Origin: an uncultured delta proteobacterium
GTDB lineage: Bacteria > Myxococcota_A > UBA9160 > JAFDET01
Direction: 5' to 3'
Length of the DNA: 64,000 bases
NCBI GenBank assembly: GCA_947259215.1
Contig: CAMYLJ010000006.1
Span: 60,163-124,162 of the forward strand
Position numbers and translations under genes: made by a program. Position 1 is the first letter of the stretch; every line of letters starts with the position of its first letter. Shown piece after piece: positions 50,342 through 59,589 of this stretch. Below the pieces are notes generated by a model. It saw nothing but the letters and a program-made list of their open reading frames with translations. It did no database searches and was not told the origin of the DNA.

Positions 50342-52003
50342 ATGGCCAGCATGCCCGCCACGAAGTACCGGCGTTTCCCGCCGGTGGAGCTGCCCGATCG
50401 TACCTGGCCCGGCCGGGTGATCGAGCGCGCTCCCGTCTGGTGCAGCGTGGACCTGCGCGACGGCAACCAGGCCCTGGTGGAGCCCATGGGCCCGGAGCGC
50501 AAGCGCCGCCTCTTCGAGCTGCTGGTGGCCCTGGGCTTCCGGGAGATCGAGGTGGGCTTCCCCGCCGCCTCCGACACCGAGTGGGCCTTCCTGCGCGAGC
50601 TGGTCAACCGCGGCGGCATCCCCGAGGACGTGACGCTCCAGGTGCTGACCCAGTCCCGGGAGGAGCTGATCCGACGCACGTTCGAGGCCCTTCGCGGCGT
50701 GCCGCGGGCGATCGTCCACCTCTACAACTCGACCTCGGAGCTCCAGCGGCGCGTGGTCTTCGGACTGGACCGGGCTGGCGTGAAGGAGATCGCCGTGCGT
50801 GGGGCCGAGCTGTGCCGCGAGTGTGCCGAGAAGCACGACGGCGAGGTCCGCTTCGAGTACTCGCCCGAGAGCTTCAGCGGCACCGAGCTCGACTACGCCG
50901 TCGAGGTGTGCGAGGCCGTGATGGACGTGTGGGAGCCGGCCCGCGAGCGCCCGGTGGTATTGAACCTGCCGGGGACCGTCGAGATGGCGACCCCGAACGT
51001 CTACGCCGACCAGATCGAGTGGTTCGGGCGCCACGTGCGCGACCGCGACGCGCTGGTGCTGTCGATCCATCCCCACAACGACCGCGGCACCGCTGTGGCG
51101 GCCGCGGAGCTGGCGCTGATGGCGGGCGCGGACCGGGTCGAGGGCACGCTCTTCGGCAACGGCGAGCGCACGGGCAACGTGGATCTCGTGACCCTGGCCC
51201 TGAACCTCTTCAGCCAGGGCGTGGACCCGCAGCTGGCGCTCTGGGACCTGGACCAGGTGGTCGCCGTCAGCGAGCACTGCACGCGCCTCCCGGTGCATCC
51301 GAGGCATCCCTACGCGGGCGAGCTGGTCTTCACGGCCTTCTCCGGCTCCCACCAGGACGCCATACGGAAGGGTATGGCGGCGATCGAGGAGTCGCGCAGC
51401 GATCACTGGGAGGTGCCGTACCTGCCCATCGACCCGAAGGACGTGGGGCGCACCTACGAGGCGGTGATCCGCATCAACAGCCAGTCGGGCAAGGGCGGGG
51501 TGGCCTGGGTGCTGGAGCAGGACCACGGGATCCGGCTTCCGCGGGGCGCCCAGGTGGAGTTCGGTCGCCGGGTGCAGGCGCTGGCCGACGCGAGCGGGGG
51601 CGAGCTCACGTCGCGCGCGGTCTGGGAGGCCTTCTGCGCCGAGTTCCTCGAGCGCGACGCGCCCGTCGCCGTGACGGCCTACGAGCACCCGGCGGCTCGC
51701 GACGACGCCTTCACGTTCGAGGTGCAGGTGGGCGGCGAGTCGCAGCGCCTGCGAGCGCGCGGCAACGGGCCCATCGACGCCTTCGCGCGGGCCCTCGAGC
51801 CCGTCGCGGGCGACCCGATCCAGGTCCACGACTACAGCGAGCACGCCCTCGGCGAGGGCGCCGACGCGCGCGCGGTGGCCTACGTGGAGACGCAGATCGG
51901 CCAGCGCCGGGCGTGGGGCGTGGGCCTGGACGCGGACATCGTGATGGCCTCGCTGCGGGCGCTGGCCAGTGCCGCCAACCGGCTGCTATGCGTGTCCGGG
52001 TGA
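50342..52003 (+). CDS. leuA: 2-isopropylmalate synthase
   Basis: 553 aa. It joins acetyl-CoA and 2-oxoisovalerate, the first step of leucine synthesis. The catalytic barrel has SVDLRDGNQALVEPM near the start and LSIHPHNDRGTAVAAAELAL with the metal-binding His pair; the insertion and length match the LeuA form found in actinobacteria and several other lineages. A C-terminal regulatory domain (about 430-553, VTAYEHPAARDDAFTFEVQV) would bind leucine. Upstream leader peptide and terminator indicate a second layer of leucine control. The other leu genes are not in the window. Confidence 0.94.
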   Translation: MASMPATKYRRFPPVELPDRTWPGRVIERAPVWCSVDLRDGNQALVEPMGPERKRRLFELLVALGFREIEVGFPAASDTEWAFLRELVNRGGIPEDVTLQVLTQSREELIRRTFEALRGVPRAIVHLYNSTSELQRRVVFGLDRAGVKEIAVRGAELCRECAEKHDGEVRFEYSPESFSGTELDYAVEVCEAVMDVWEPARERPVVLNLPGTVEMATPNVYADQIEWFGRHVRDRDALVLSIHPHNDRGTAVAAAELALMAGADRVEGTLFGNGERTGNVDLVTLALNLFSQGVDPQLALWDLDQVVAVSEHCTRLPVHPRHPYAGELVFTAFSGSHQDAIRKGMAAIEESRSDHWEVPYLPIDPKDVGRTYEAVIRINSQSGKGGVAWVLEQDHGIRLPRGAQVEFGRRVQALADASGGELTSRAVWEAFCAEFLERDAPVAVTAYEHPAARDDAFTFEVQVGGESQRLRARGNGPIDAFARALEPVAGDPIQVHDYSEHALGEGADARAVAYVETQIGQRRAWGVGLDADIVMASLRALASAANRLLCVSG

Positions 52004-52803
52004 GACTCCTCGCCGCCGCGGTTGCGATCGGGCTCGCCGCGACCGTGGCACCCGCCGGCGCGCGCGAGCGTGGCGCGGACGGTGTCTTCGAGGAGCGCAC
52101 CTCGAGCCACTTCCGGCTGCTGCAGGACGTGGACCTCGACCGCGCCACGGGACCGTCGGGCTCGCGGCGCTTCGAGATCGAGGTGCTGGAGGTGCTGGAA
52201 GAGGGATTCGATCGGGTGGACGAGCTGCTCGGGCTGCGGCCGCGGCGGCGCCTGACGGTGGTGGTCTACGACCCGCAGATCTTCGACGCCACCTATGCTC
52301 GACTCGTGCGCTTCCCGATGGCGGGCTTCTACCGCGGTCAGATCCTGGTGCGCGGCGACGTGCAGGTCACCCCGCAGCTCGCCCGCACCCTCTACCACGA
52401 GCTCGTGCACGCGTCCTTCGACGCCGAGGCGCCGAGCCTGGTGCTGCCCGCCTGGCTGAACGAGGGCGTGGCCGAATGGTTCGAAGCACGCGCCCACGGC
52501 AAACGGCGCCTCACGCCGCGCGAGTGGGCGGCGCTCCAGCAGATCGCCGACGGCGGTCAGCTCCCGGCCCTCGGCCTGGTCGGGGCGCCCAGCTTCTCGA
52601 GTCTGGACGCCGCGTCCGCCCCGCTGGCCTACCTGTACAGCTACGGCTTCGTGGACCACCTGGCCCGCCGCTACGGCGAGCGCGAACTGCGTCGGCTGTG
52701 CCAGGACGTGGTGCGCAGCGGCAACGTGGCGCGGGCCTTCCGGCGCGTCTACCGCGCCACTCCGGACGAGCTGGCCGAGGCCTTCGCCGTCGAGTTCCGC
52801 TGA
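51988..52803 (+). CDS. exported gluzincin-like metallopeptidase (peptidase MA-like)
   Basis: 271 aa from the ATG at 51988, overlapping leuA by 16 nt; a GTG at 52000 overlapping the leuA stop as GTGA is an equal alternative. A signal peptide (about 1-25) precedes the domain. Zinc motif: HELVH in TLYHELVHASF with downstream Glu in NEGVAEWFEAR, as in peptidase MA-like proteins. It probably acts in the periplasm; its link to leuA may be only positional. Confidence 0.83.
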   Translation: MRVRVRLLAAAVAIGLAATVAPAGARERGADGVFEERTSSHFRLLQDVDLDRATGPSGSRRFEIEVLEVLEEGFDRVDELLGLRPRRRLTVVVYDPQIFDATYARLVRFPMAGFYRGQILVRGDVQVTPQLARTLYHELVHASFDAEAPSLVLPAWLNEGVAEWFEARAHGKRRLTPREWAALQQIADGGQLPALGLVGAPSFSSLDAASAPLAYLYSYGFVDHLARRYGERELRRLCQDVVRSGNVARAFRRVYRATPDELAEAFAVEFR

Positions 52804-52810
52804 GCAGCCC

Positions 52811-54082
52811 CTAGGAGGTCGCGCGCCGGCGCCGGCTCGCGAACTCCGGCGCCTCCTTGATACAGGTGGCGAGGATGCCCAGGGAGCGGGCGAAGGCCCG
52901 GGGCCCGGTGCGCTTCAGGGTCGCCTCGCCGCCGCCGACCTCGGGGAAGCCGCGCGCGTCGGGGGTGAGGGTCTCCCAGTTGCGGAAGAGCCGGCCCCAG
53001 TCGCTCCCGAGGGCGGAGCGCATCGCGCGGCTGCCGAGGACCGAGTACCAGAAGGAGTCGTGGTAGACGACGCTCGCGATGTAGGCCCAGGGGGCGAGCC
53101 AGGTCTTGAGCGACCACTCGAGCGGGCGGCGCAGGTTGCCCCAGTAGATTTTCTCCTGCATGCGCGAGGCGAAGGTCATCTTCTTGTAGGGCCCGTCGAA
53201 GTTCCAGCGCTCGCGTCCGGCGTCTGCGTCGCCGAGCAGCTCGATCTGCGACACGTCGCCGCAGCCGAGCCCGCGCTCGTGGGCCAGCCGGATGTACTCG
53301 ATCTTCATGGGGTCGAAGCCCATCATCGCCGCCGCCATCGCGTCGATCGCCACCTGGTCGTCGCTCGCCAGCAGCACGTTCTTCACGTGCGGGACCATGC
53401 AGCGAGGGCCCGGCCCGTCGCCCGCAAAGGTGCCGTCCATCACGGCGAAGACCCCACGGTGGATCCGCTTCTGGATCATCAGCAGGTCCACCAGGGTCTG
53501 GTGGATCACCGGATGGGTCCAGTGGCGCCGCTCGTTCAGCAGGCCGCCGAAGGCGTTCTTCATGGCGCCGGTGGTGTGGGTGAAGACGTGGGTCTTCACG
53601 GTGGGCAGGTGCAGGATGCTCTCGCCGATGAAGCGCTTCGGGATCATGAACCCGTCGGGATAGACCTGGTTCAGGCACAGGAACTCGTCTGCCAGGTCGC
53701 CCACGGCGTCGCGCACGTGGACCCACTCCTCTCCGCCCTCGTAGAGGTGGATGTTGCGCAAGCCGTGGGCTTCCACCACCGGAAGCTGCTTGTTCTCGCG
53801 CTCGCCGAGGTGGGCGTCGATCACGACCGTGCGGTTGTGGCAGGCGTGGAGCAGGTCCGACGAGTAGCCGTCTCGCAGCATCCCGCGGATCACGCCCTCG
53901 AGCTGCCACGGCGTAGTGGAGGAGCCCGGGAAGAAGAAGTGCCAGGAGATGTTGACCTTGAGCGCCGTGTCGACGTCCTTCGGAAGGACGTCCTGGTAGC
54001 TCGCCAGGTTCATCAGCCGGTGGTAGTCCTCGAACACCGTGCGGGGCGTGGTGCGAACGACGGCGACGGCGCTGCGGCCCAT
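52811..54082 (-). CDS. DUF362-domain protein
   Basis: 423 aa from the ATG at 54082 with GAGGA upstream. DUF362 features are DTALKVNISWHFFFPGSSTT, LLHACHNRTVVIDAHLGE, LHLPTVKTHVFTHTTGAMKN and VMDGTFAGDGPGPR. No ferredoxin cysteine motif is present, unlike many DUF362 proteins with a C-terminal 4Fe-4S module. The family has no settled function. It is convergent with the peptidase gene. Confidence 0.85.
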   Translation of the reverse strand: MGRSAVAVVRTTPRTVFEDYHRLMNLASYQDVLPKDVDTALKVNISWHFFFPGSSTTPWQLEGVIRGMLRDGYSSDLLHACHNRTVVIDAHLGERENKQLPVVEAHGLRNIHLYEGGEEWVHVRDAVGDLADEFLCLNQVYPDGFMIPKRFIGESILHLPTVKTHVFTHTTGAMKNAFGGLLNERRHWTHPVIHQTLVDLLMIQKRIHRGVFAVMDGTFAGDGPGPRCMVPHVKNVLLASDDQVAIDAMAAAMMGFDPMKIEYIRLAHERGLGCGDVSQIELLGDADAGRERWNFDGPYKKMTFASRMQEKIYWGNLRRPLEWSLKTWLAPWAYIASVVYHDSFWYSVLGSRAMRSALGSDWGRLFRNWETLTPDARGFPEVGGGEATLKRTGPRAFARSLGILATCIKEAPEFASRRRRATS

Positions 54083-54170
54083 GGATCCTCGCTCTCGTGG
54101 GGGAGTGGGACGCCTGAGGGGTACGGCCTGGGGCCCGGCGGCGCAAGGGGCGACGCCCGGCCCGGGGCAG

Positions 54171-54176
54171 TAGGAT
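54171..54176 (+). promoter_or_regulatory. -10 element, methyltransferase-like gene (leaderless type)
   Basis: TAGGAT, 6 nt before the ATG at 54183, with no ribosome site. Confidence 0.4.
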
Positions 54177-54182
54177 CGTCGG

Positions 54183-54701
54183 ATGGCCTTTCGGCTCCCG
54201 GAGCCGCTCCGGCGCCGCCCGTGGGCAGCGATCCTGGGGCTGGCCTTTGCCTGGCTGGCCTTCCTGGCGGGCCCCGAGTGGGCGATCGAGCGCAACCAGG
54301 CGCTCGGCTGGCCACGCTGGCGCCATCCGGCAGGGCAGGTGGCGGCCGTCCTGGTGATTCTCGGCGCCGGGGTGGTGATCCTGCGCTGCTCGAGCCTCTT
54401 CGCGCGCGTGGGCGACGGAACGCCCGTCCCCGTGGCGCCGCCGCGCCATCTGGTGGAACAGGGTCTCTACCGCTGGTCGCGCAACCCGATCTACGTCGCC
54501 TACGCGGCGATCTGGCTGGGCGCCTTCGGGCTGCTCGGTCACGCGGCGCTGCTCCTCTACGCCGTGGGCTGCATCGGGATCAGCCACCTGGTGCTCATCC
54601 TGTGGGAGGAGCCGGTGCTGCACCGGCGCTTCGGTGCGGCGTGGGACGGCTACGTGCGACGGGTGCCGCGCTGGCTCGGGAGGCCCGCCCCGCCGTCCTG
54701 A
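54183..54701 (+). CDS. isoprenylcysteine carboxyl-methyltransferase-family membrane protein
   Basis: 172 aa with three or four transmembrane segments (about 16-30, 50-68, 108-125 and 127-143). The SAM-binding C-terminal signature of the ICMT/PEMT group is present: LVEQGLYRWSRNPIYVAY, then EEPVLHRRFGAAWDGYVRRV. In bacteria such proteins methylate unknown small or lipid substrates in the membrane. Its 3' end overlaps the convergent kinase gene by 52 nt. Confidence 0.85.
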   Translation: MAFRLPEPLRRRPWAAILGLAFAWLAFLAGPEWAIERNQALGWPRWRHPAGQVAAVLVILGAGVVILRCSSLFARVGDGTPVPVAPPRHLVEQGLYRWSRNPIYVAYAAIWLGAFGLLGHAALLLYAVGCIGISHLVLILWEEPVLHRRFGAAWDGYVRRVPRWLGRPAPPS

Positions 54702-57421
54702 TCCGCGAGCGCCAGAGCGAACCGGATGCGCTCCAGCAGGTCGGCGGGTCGAAAGGGTTTCTGGAGGAAGCCCTCGAGCTGGACGCCCTCGAAGCGCACG
54801 GCGATCTCCGACTCGCTGTAGCCGCTGGTCAGGATCACCGGCACGTCGGAGCGGATGGCGCGGATCTCGCGCAGGGCCTCCTCACCCCCGAGCCGCGGCA
54901 TGGTCAGATCGAGGAGCACGGCGCTCACGTCGTCGGCCTGCGCAGCGAAGCGTTCCACCGCGGCGCGTCCGTCGGCCGCTTCCAGGACATGGAACCCGGC
55001 TTCCCCCAGGATGCGTGACGCCATCTGCCGCACCACGGACTCGTCGTCGGCCACGAGCACCACCCCCGAGCCGGCTGCGGCGGGTGCGCTCTCTTCCAGG
55101 GCCCGCGTCGGGCGGGCACGCACCGTCGTCACCGGCAGCAGGATCCGGAAGCAGGTCCCGCACCCGGGCTCGCTCACGACGTCGATGGCACCGCGGTGGC
55201 CGCGGACGATTCCGAGGGCCGCGGCCAGACCGAGACCGCGGCCGGTGAACTTCGTGGTGAAGAAGGGCTCGAAGATCCGCTCGCAGGTCGCCCGGTCCAT
55301 GCCCGCGCCGGTGTCTTCCACCTCGATCAGCACGCACGGCCCGGCTGCGTCGGCGTCCGCCAGGCGGGCGCCCAGCTCGCCGCGCGCGGATTCGGCCACC
55401 AGGCGGGTGCGCAGGGTGATGCTCCCCGGCTGATCGCCCAAGGCGTCCGAGGCGTTGGTGATGAGGTTCATCACGAGCTGTCGGAGCTGGGTGGCGTCCG
55501 CTTCCACCGACGGGAGGTCGGGCGCCAGCTGGCGGCACAGCACCGCCTTCTTCGAGATGGCCGACTCCAGCAGGTGGGCCATCTCGTCCACCAGGGCGGA
55601 GACGTCCAGGGGCTCCACCACGAAGCGCCCCTTGCCCGAGTAGGCGAGCATCTGGTTGGTCAGCTCGGCCGCCCGCAGGGCCGCCGTCTCGATGCCCTCG
55701 AGCGTGTCCCGCAGCGGCGAGTCGGGCGGGGCGTCGGCCAGCGCCAGGCTCGCGTTGCCGAGGATGCCCACCAGCAGGTTGTTGAAGTCGTGGGCCACGC
55801 CGCCGGCCAGGACGCCCAGGCTCTCGAGCTTCTGGGCCTGGAGCAGCTGGTCGTGGAGCCGCCGTGCCTCCTGTTCGGCGACCACCTGATCGGTGATGTC
55901 GCGGGTGATGGAGACGGCGACGAAGCGGCCGTCCGGGGTGGGGCGGGGAGTGCCGTAGGTCTCGAGCCAGCGGTACTCCCCGTCGGCGTGGCAATGGCGG
56001 TAGACGATCGGGCTCAGCGCCCGACCGTCCAGCAGGCTGCGCATGGCGGCGACCACGTCGTCGCGGTCGTCCGGGTGCAGCAGCCGGTAGCTGTCGGTGG
56101 TGGTGTGCTTGTGCGGGTCGAAGCCCAGGATGTCGCGGAAGGAGGGCGAGAGATAACGCACTTCGGCGTCGGGTCCGAGCTCGAGGATGTAGTCGTAGGC
56201 GTTCTCGGCCACGAGCCGGAAGCGCTCCTCCGAGTCGCGCAGTGCCTCGATGGCCCGGTGCTGGGCGGTGATGTCCTCGCTGGCCATCAGCAGCTCGCGC
56301 GGGCTTCCGTCCGGGTTGCGCGCGAAGACCGCCAGCCGCGCCCGCAGCCAGAGCCAGTCTCCCGAGCCGTGGAGGCTGCGGTACTCGATCTCCACGGCCC
56401 GGTCGTCCTGGCTCCGGACGGCCTCGAGCATGCCCTGGCTGACGCGTGCGAGATCCTCGGGGTGGACCACCTTCTCGAAGAGCCCGGGCCCGAAGGCGTT
56501 GAGGTCCGCGGGGTCCCAGCCGAGCACCTGGTGGACCCGGGAGTTGCAGTAGAGGAGGCGCCGGGTCGCCAGCTCGAACACGCACAGCATGTGGGGCGTG
56601 GCCTCGGCGATGTGGGAGATGAAGCGGTGGCTGTCGGCCAGCGCCTGGTCCGCCTCCTCGCGACGGGTGACGTCGTTCACGAAGGAGACGAAGCCCGTCA
56701 CCCGACCCTCGGCGTCGCGCATGAAGTTCCAGTCGATCTCGGCCGTCATGCTCCGCCCGGCCGGGCTGCGCAGGTGGTGAATGCGCTTCCGGGGCCTCGG
56801 CTCCCGGCGCACGGCCTCGCGAACCTGGTGCTGCACGCGTTCGCGGTCGGCCGGCTCCGCCTCGAACTCCCACACGCCGCGTCCGACCAGCCGCTCCGCC
56901 GGCGCGCCCATCATTTCCGCGAAGGCGCGGTTCGCGAAGCTGATCACGCCCTCGCGATCGGATTCGACGATGCCGGAGCTGGCGGTCTCCACCAGCAACC
57001 GGTAGCGCTGCTCGCTGTCGCGCAGGGCCTGCTCGGCAGCCCGCCGCTCGCTCATGTCGCGGCCGATCATGGCTGCGCGCAGGTCGCCGGCGCTCGCGGT
57101 GTAAGGCCGGCCGGTGACCTCGAACCAGCGCCAGTCGCCGTCCCGGGTGGCCAGGCGCACGGCGGCCCGCCGGGGCTCCTTCCGGGTCACGGCCTCGGCG
57201 AAGGCGCGGCTCGCCTCGGGCAGGTCCTCGGGATGCACGAGGTCGAAGGCGACGGTCCCGACCAGCGCGTCCGGGGCGAACCCGAGGACGCTCTCGTGGT
57301 TGGGACTCACGTAGAGGTAGCGGCCCTGGGCATCTGTTTCGGCGATGAGATCGTGGGCCTGCTCCGCCAGGTTGCGGAACCGCTCCTCGCCCTCGGATCT
57401 GGGCCCTCCGGGCCTGCTCAT
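54650..57421 (-). CDS. four-PAS hybrid sensor histidine kinase
   Basis: 923 aa, cytoplasmic. PAS domains at about 13-130, 137-255, 265-390 and 398-515. HisKA with phospho-acceptor His544 (GGVAHDFNNLL), HATPase with Asn652/Asn656 (MNLITNASDAL), Asp703 (EDTGAGM) and GRGLGLAAALG. A C-terminal receiver (785-905) has Asp792/793, phospho-acceptor Asp838 and Lys888. No membrane segment, so it senses an internal signal, perhaps through PAS-bound cofactors. No partner response regulator is adjacent. The start at 57421 is the most upstream ATG. Confidence 0.93.
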   Translation of the reverse strand: MSRPGGPRSEGEERFRNLAEQAHDLIAETDAQGRYLYVSPNHESVLGFAPDALVGTVAFDLVHPEDLPEASRAFAEAVTRKEPRRAAVRLATRDGDWRWFEVTGRPYTASAGDLRAAMIGRDMSERRAAEQALRDSEQRYRLLVETASSGIVESDREGVISFANRAFAEMMGAPAERLVGRGVWEFEAEPADRERVQHQVREAVRREPRPRKRIHHLRSPAGRSMTAEIDWNFMRDAEGRVTGFVSFVNDVTRREEADQALADSHRFISHIAEATPHMLCVFELATRRLLYCNSRVHQVLGWDPADLNAFGPGLFEKVVHPEDLARVSQGMLEAVRSQDDRAVEIEYRSLHGSGDWLWLRARLAVFARNPDGSPRELLMASEDITAQHRAIEALRDSEERFRLVAENAYDYILELGPDAEVRYLSPSFRDILGFDPHKHTTTDSYRLLHPDDRDDVVAAMRSLLDGRALSPIVYRHCHADGEYRWLETYGTPRPTPDGRFVAVSITRDITDQVVAEQEARRLHDQLLQAQKLESLGVLAGGVAHDFNNLLVGILGNASLALADAPPDSPLRDTLEGIETAALRAAELTNQMLAYSGKGRFVVEPLDVSALVDEMAHLLESAISKKAVLCRQLAPDLPSVEADATQLRQLVMNLITNASDALGDQPGSITLRTRLVAESARGELGARLADADAAGPCVLIEVEDTGAGMDRATCERIFEPFFTTKFTGRGLGLAAALGIVRGHRGAIDVVSEPGCGTCFRILLPVTTVRARPTRALEESAPAAAGSGVVLVADDESVVRQMASRILGEAGFHVLEAADGRAAVERFAAQADDVSAVLLDLTMPRLGGEEALREIRAIRSDVPVILTSGYSESEIAVRFEGVQLEGFLQKPFRPADLLERIRFALALADQDGGAGLPSQRGTRRT

Positions 57422-57602
57422 GGCCGCGCTCCGCTCCCCTTCGCGCTCCGCCCCCAGGCCTACACGACGGCACGACGGGCGTCTGACCTGAGCGGGTTTC
57501 CCCTGAGAAGACGGGGTGCAAGCGCACTTTCCCGCCGGCTCCCGAGGTCCGGGCGCAGCCGCTGGCGGACGCGAACCGCTGGCCGATCGGGGGGTTCCGA
57601 CC

Positions 57603-57608
57603 TACGCT
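57603..57608 (+). promoter_or_regulatory. -10 element, pcm operon
   Basis: TACGCT, 27 nt before the GTG at 57636, with GGGGGA as ribosome site. Confidence 0.4.
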
Positions 57609-57635
57609 GCGGCTCGGCCGCCGGGGGATCATGGG

Positions 57636-58298
57636 GTGAGGGAAACGACGCACGCCGGCGAGTACCGCCTGCCGCGCCATCGGCTGGCGGAGCGCCTGGC
57701 CCGCGATGGGGTGAAGGATCCGAAGGTCCTGGCCGCGGTCCAGGAGGTGCCCCGGCATCGGCTGCTGCCCGAGGCCCTGTGGGCGCAGGCCTACCGGGAC
57801 GCCGCCCTCCCGATCGGGGACGGGCAGACCATCTCGGCCCCGAGCGTGGTGGCGCGCATGAGCGAGGCGCTCCAGCTCACGGGCCGGGAGACGGTCCTCG
57901 AGATCGGGACCGGCTCCGGCTACCAGGCCGCTGTGCTGGCGCGCCTGGCCGCCCGCGTGGTGTCCATCGAGCGCCTGCCCGGGATGGCGGCGCGCGCGCG
58001 GCGGGCCCTGGACGCCCTGGGCACCACCAACGTCGTGGTGCACCTCGGGGACGGTACGCGCGGCCGCCCGTCCGAGGGGCCCTTCGACGCGATTGCCGTG
58101 ACGGCGGGGGGTCCCGAGGTGCCGGAGCCGCTGCTGGCGCAGCTGGCGGCGGGGGGGCGGCTCGTGGGCCCGTTCGGGCCGCGCGGCGCCCAGGTGCTGC
58201 TCCGCGTACACCGCATCGGCCACGGCCGGCTGCGGCGCGAGGTCTTGGGCCGATGTCGCTTCGTCGACCTGATCGGCGAGCACGGCTGGCAGGCGTAG
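57636..58298 (+). CDS. pcm: protein-L-isoaspartate O-methyltransferase
   Basis: 220 aa from a GTG at 57636 with GGGGGA upstream; the frame is open further upstream but no good start is seen. SAM-binding motif LEIGTGSGYQAAVLA and the PCMT signature ALPIGDGQTISAPSVVARMSE are clear. It repairs isoaspartyl residues in damaged proteins. The next gene is an M23 lipoprotein of NlpD type, overlapping by 46 nt; pcm-nlpD is a conserved order in proteobacteria. Confidence 0.94.
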   Translation: MRETTHAGEYRLPRHRLAERLARDGVKDPKVLAAVQEVPRHRLLPEALWAQAYRDAALPIGDGQTISAPSVVARMSEALQLTGRETVLEIGTGSGYQAAVLARLAARVVSIERLPGMAARARRALDALGTTNVVVHLGDGTRGRPSEGPFDAIAVTAGGPEVPEPLLAQLAAGGRLVGPFGPRGAQVLLRVHRIGHGRLRREVLGRCRFVDLIGEHGWQA

Positions 58299-59005
58299 GC
58301 GGGCTCGCAGGCCGCATCGTCGCGGCCGTTGCGCTCCTGGTCCTGGCCACGGGGCTCGCGCCGGGCTGCGCCTCGAGCCCGAAGCCGGGTGAGGGCCCGG
58401 GGATCTACCACGTGGTGCAGCCCGGCGAGACCGTCTGGCGCATCGCCCGCCGCTACGACGCCGACCTGGACGCCGTCCTGCGCACCAATGGCATCGACGA
58501 CGTGCGCGAGGTCGGCGTGGGAACCCGCCTGTGGATTCCGGCGCCGGGCGACAGCAGCGGGTCCCAGGCCGTGCCGCCGCCGCCGGCCCGGGTCCGGCCG
58601 ACACGCGCGGCCAGCGACCGGTCCGTGCGGGAGCTCGGCCTGGCCTTCGACTGGCCCGTGCGCGGCACCCTCAACTCGCGCTTCGGCGGCCGGGGAGGGG
58701 AGCCGCACCATGGCCTCGACATCGGCGCGCCCAAGGGCAGCGCCGTGCGCGCCGCCGAGGCCGGGAAGGTCGTCTACGCCGACCGCCTCGGCGACTACGG
58801 GAAGCTCGTGATCGTGAAGCACGTGGGCGACTTCTCGACCGTCTACGCCCACAACCGCAAGAACCGGGTGCGCAAGGGCCAGTTCGTGGAGAAGGGCGAC
58901 CTGGTGGCCGAGGTGGGCACGAGCGGCAACGCCAGCGGCTCCCACCTCCACTTCGAGATCCGCCAGGGCCCGACACCGCTGGACCCCCTGCGCTATCTAC
59001 CCTGA
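58253..59005 (+). CDS. LysM-M23 lipoprotein (NlpD-like) with intact zinc site
   Basis: 250 aa. Signal with lipobox-like LAPGC (Cys39), LysM at about 51-96 (YHVVQPGETVWRIARRYDAD) and M23 domain at about 130-250. His152, Asp156 and His233 would bind zinc; His200 and His231 complete the active site. Unlike E. coli NlpD, which is a degenerate amidase activator, this copy looks catalytically competent as a peptidoglycan endopeptidase. The start codon is inferred from the coding overlap with pcm; a later start would still leave the signal intact only from this ATG. Confidence 0.9.
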   Translation: MSLRRPDRRARLAGVGGLAGRIVAAVALLVLATGLAPGCASSPKPGEGPGIYHVVQPGETVWRIARRYDADLDAVLRTNGIDDVREVGVGTRLWIPAPGDSSGSQAVPPPPARVRPTRAASDRSVRELGLAFDWPVRGTLNSRFGGRGGEPHHGLDIGAPKGSAVRAAEAGKVVYADRLGDYGKLVIVKHVGDFSTVYAHNRKNRVRKGQFVEKGDLVAEVGTSGNASGSHLHFEIRQGPTPLDPLRYLP

Positions 59006-59036
59006 GACCACGGCCCCGCCGGGCCGGGAGAAGGCC

Positions 59037-59558
59037 GTGAGCGAGCTCGACCTGAAGCAGTACATCCGCGACATCCCCGACTTCCCGAAGCAGGGGATCC
59101 TGTTCCGCGACGTCACCCCGCTGCTGGAGAACGCCGCGGCCCTGCGGGCCGCCGTGGACGCCGTGGCGGAGCCCTTCCGCGACGAGGGCGTGAACCACGT
59201 GGTGGGGATCGAGTCCCGCGGCTTCATCGTGGGCGCTCCGGTGGCGCTGGCCCTCGGCACCGGCCTCGTGATCGTGCGCAAGCAGGGCAAGCTCCCCCAC
59301 GAGATCGTGCGCGAGGAGTACGAGCTCGAGTACGGCAGCGACGTGATCGAGATGCACGCGGACAGCGTCGGGCCCGGCGACCGCGTGCTGGTGGTGGACG
59401 ACCTGCTCGCGACCGGCGGCACCGCCGCCGCCGCCGTGCGCCTGGTGGAGAAGGCCGGCGCAGACGTGGTGGGCGGCGCCTTCCTGATCGAGCTGGCGGC
59501 CCTCGGCGGCCGCAAGGCCCTCGGCATCGACCGCGTCCACAGCGTGCTGATCTACTGA
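59037..59558 (+). CDS. apt: adenine phosphoribosyltransferase
   Basis: 173 aa, GTG start, preceded by GGGAGAAGG. Flexible-loop and fold features of the family: IRDIPDFPKQGILFRDVTPL and GIESRGFIVGAPVALALG. The PRPP-binding loop is VLVVDDLLATGGTAAA. It salvages adenine to AMP. It is 31 nt after the M23 gene. Confidence 0.95.
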   Translation: MSELDLKQYIRDIPDFPKQGILFRDVTPLLENAAALRAAVDAVAEPFRDEGVNHVVGIESRGFIVGAPVALALGTGLVIVRKQGKLPHEIVREEYELEYGSDVIEMHADSVGPGDRVLVVDDLLATGGTAAAAVRLVEKAGADVVGGAFLIELAALGGRKALGIDRVHSVLIY

Positions 59559-59589
59559 GCCGCGCCGGAGTCCGGCCGTTCGCGCGGCC

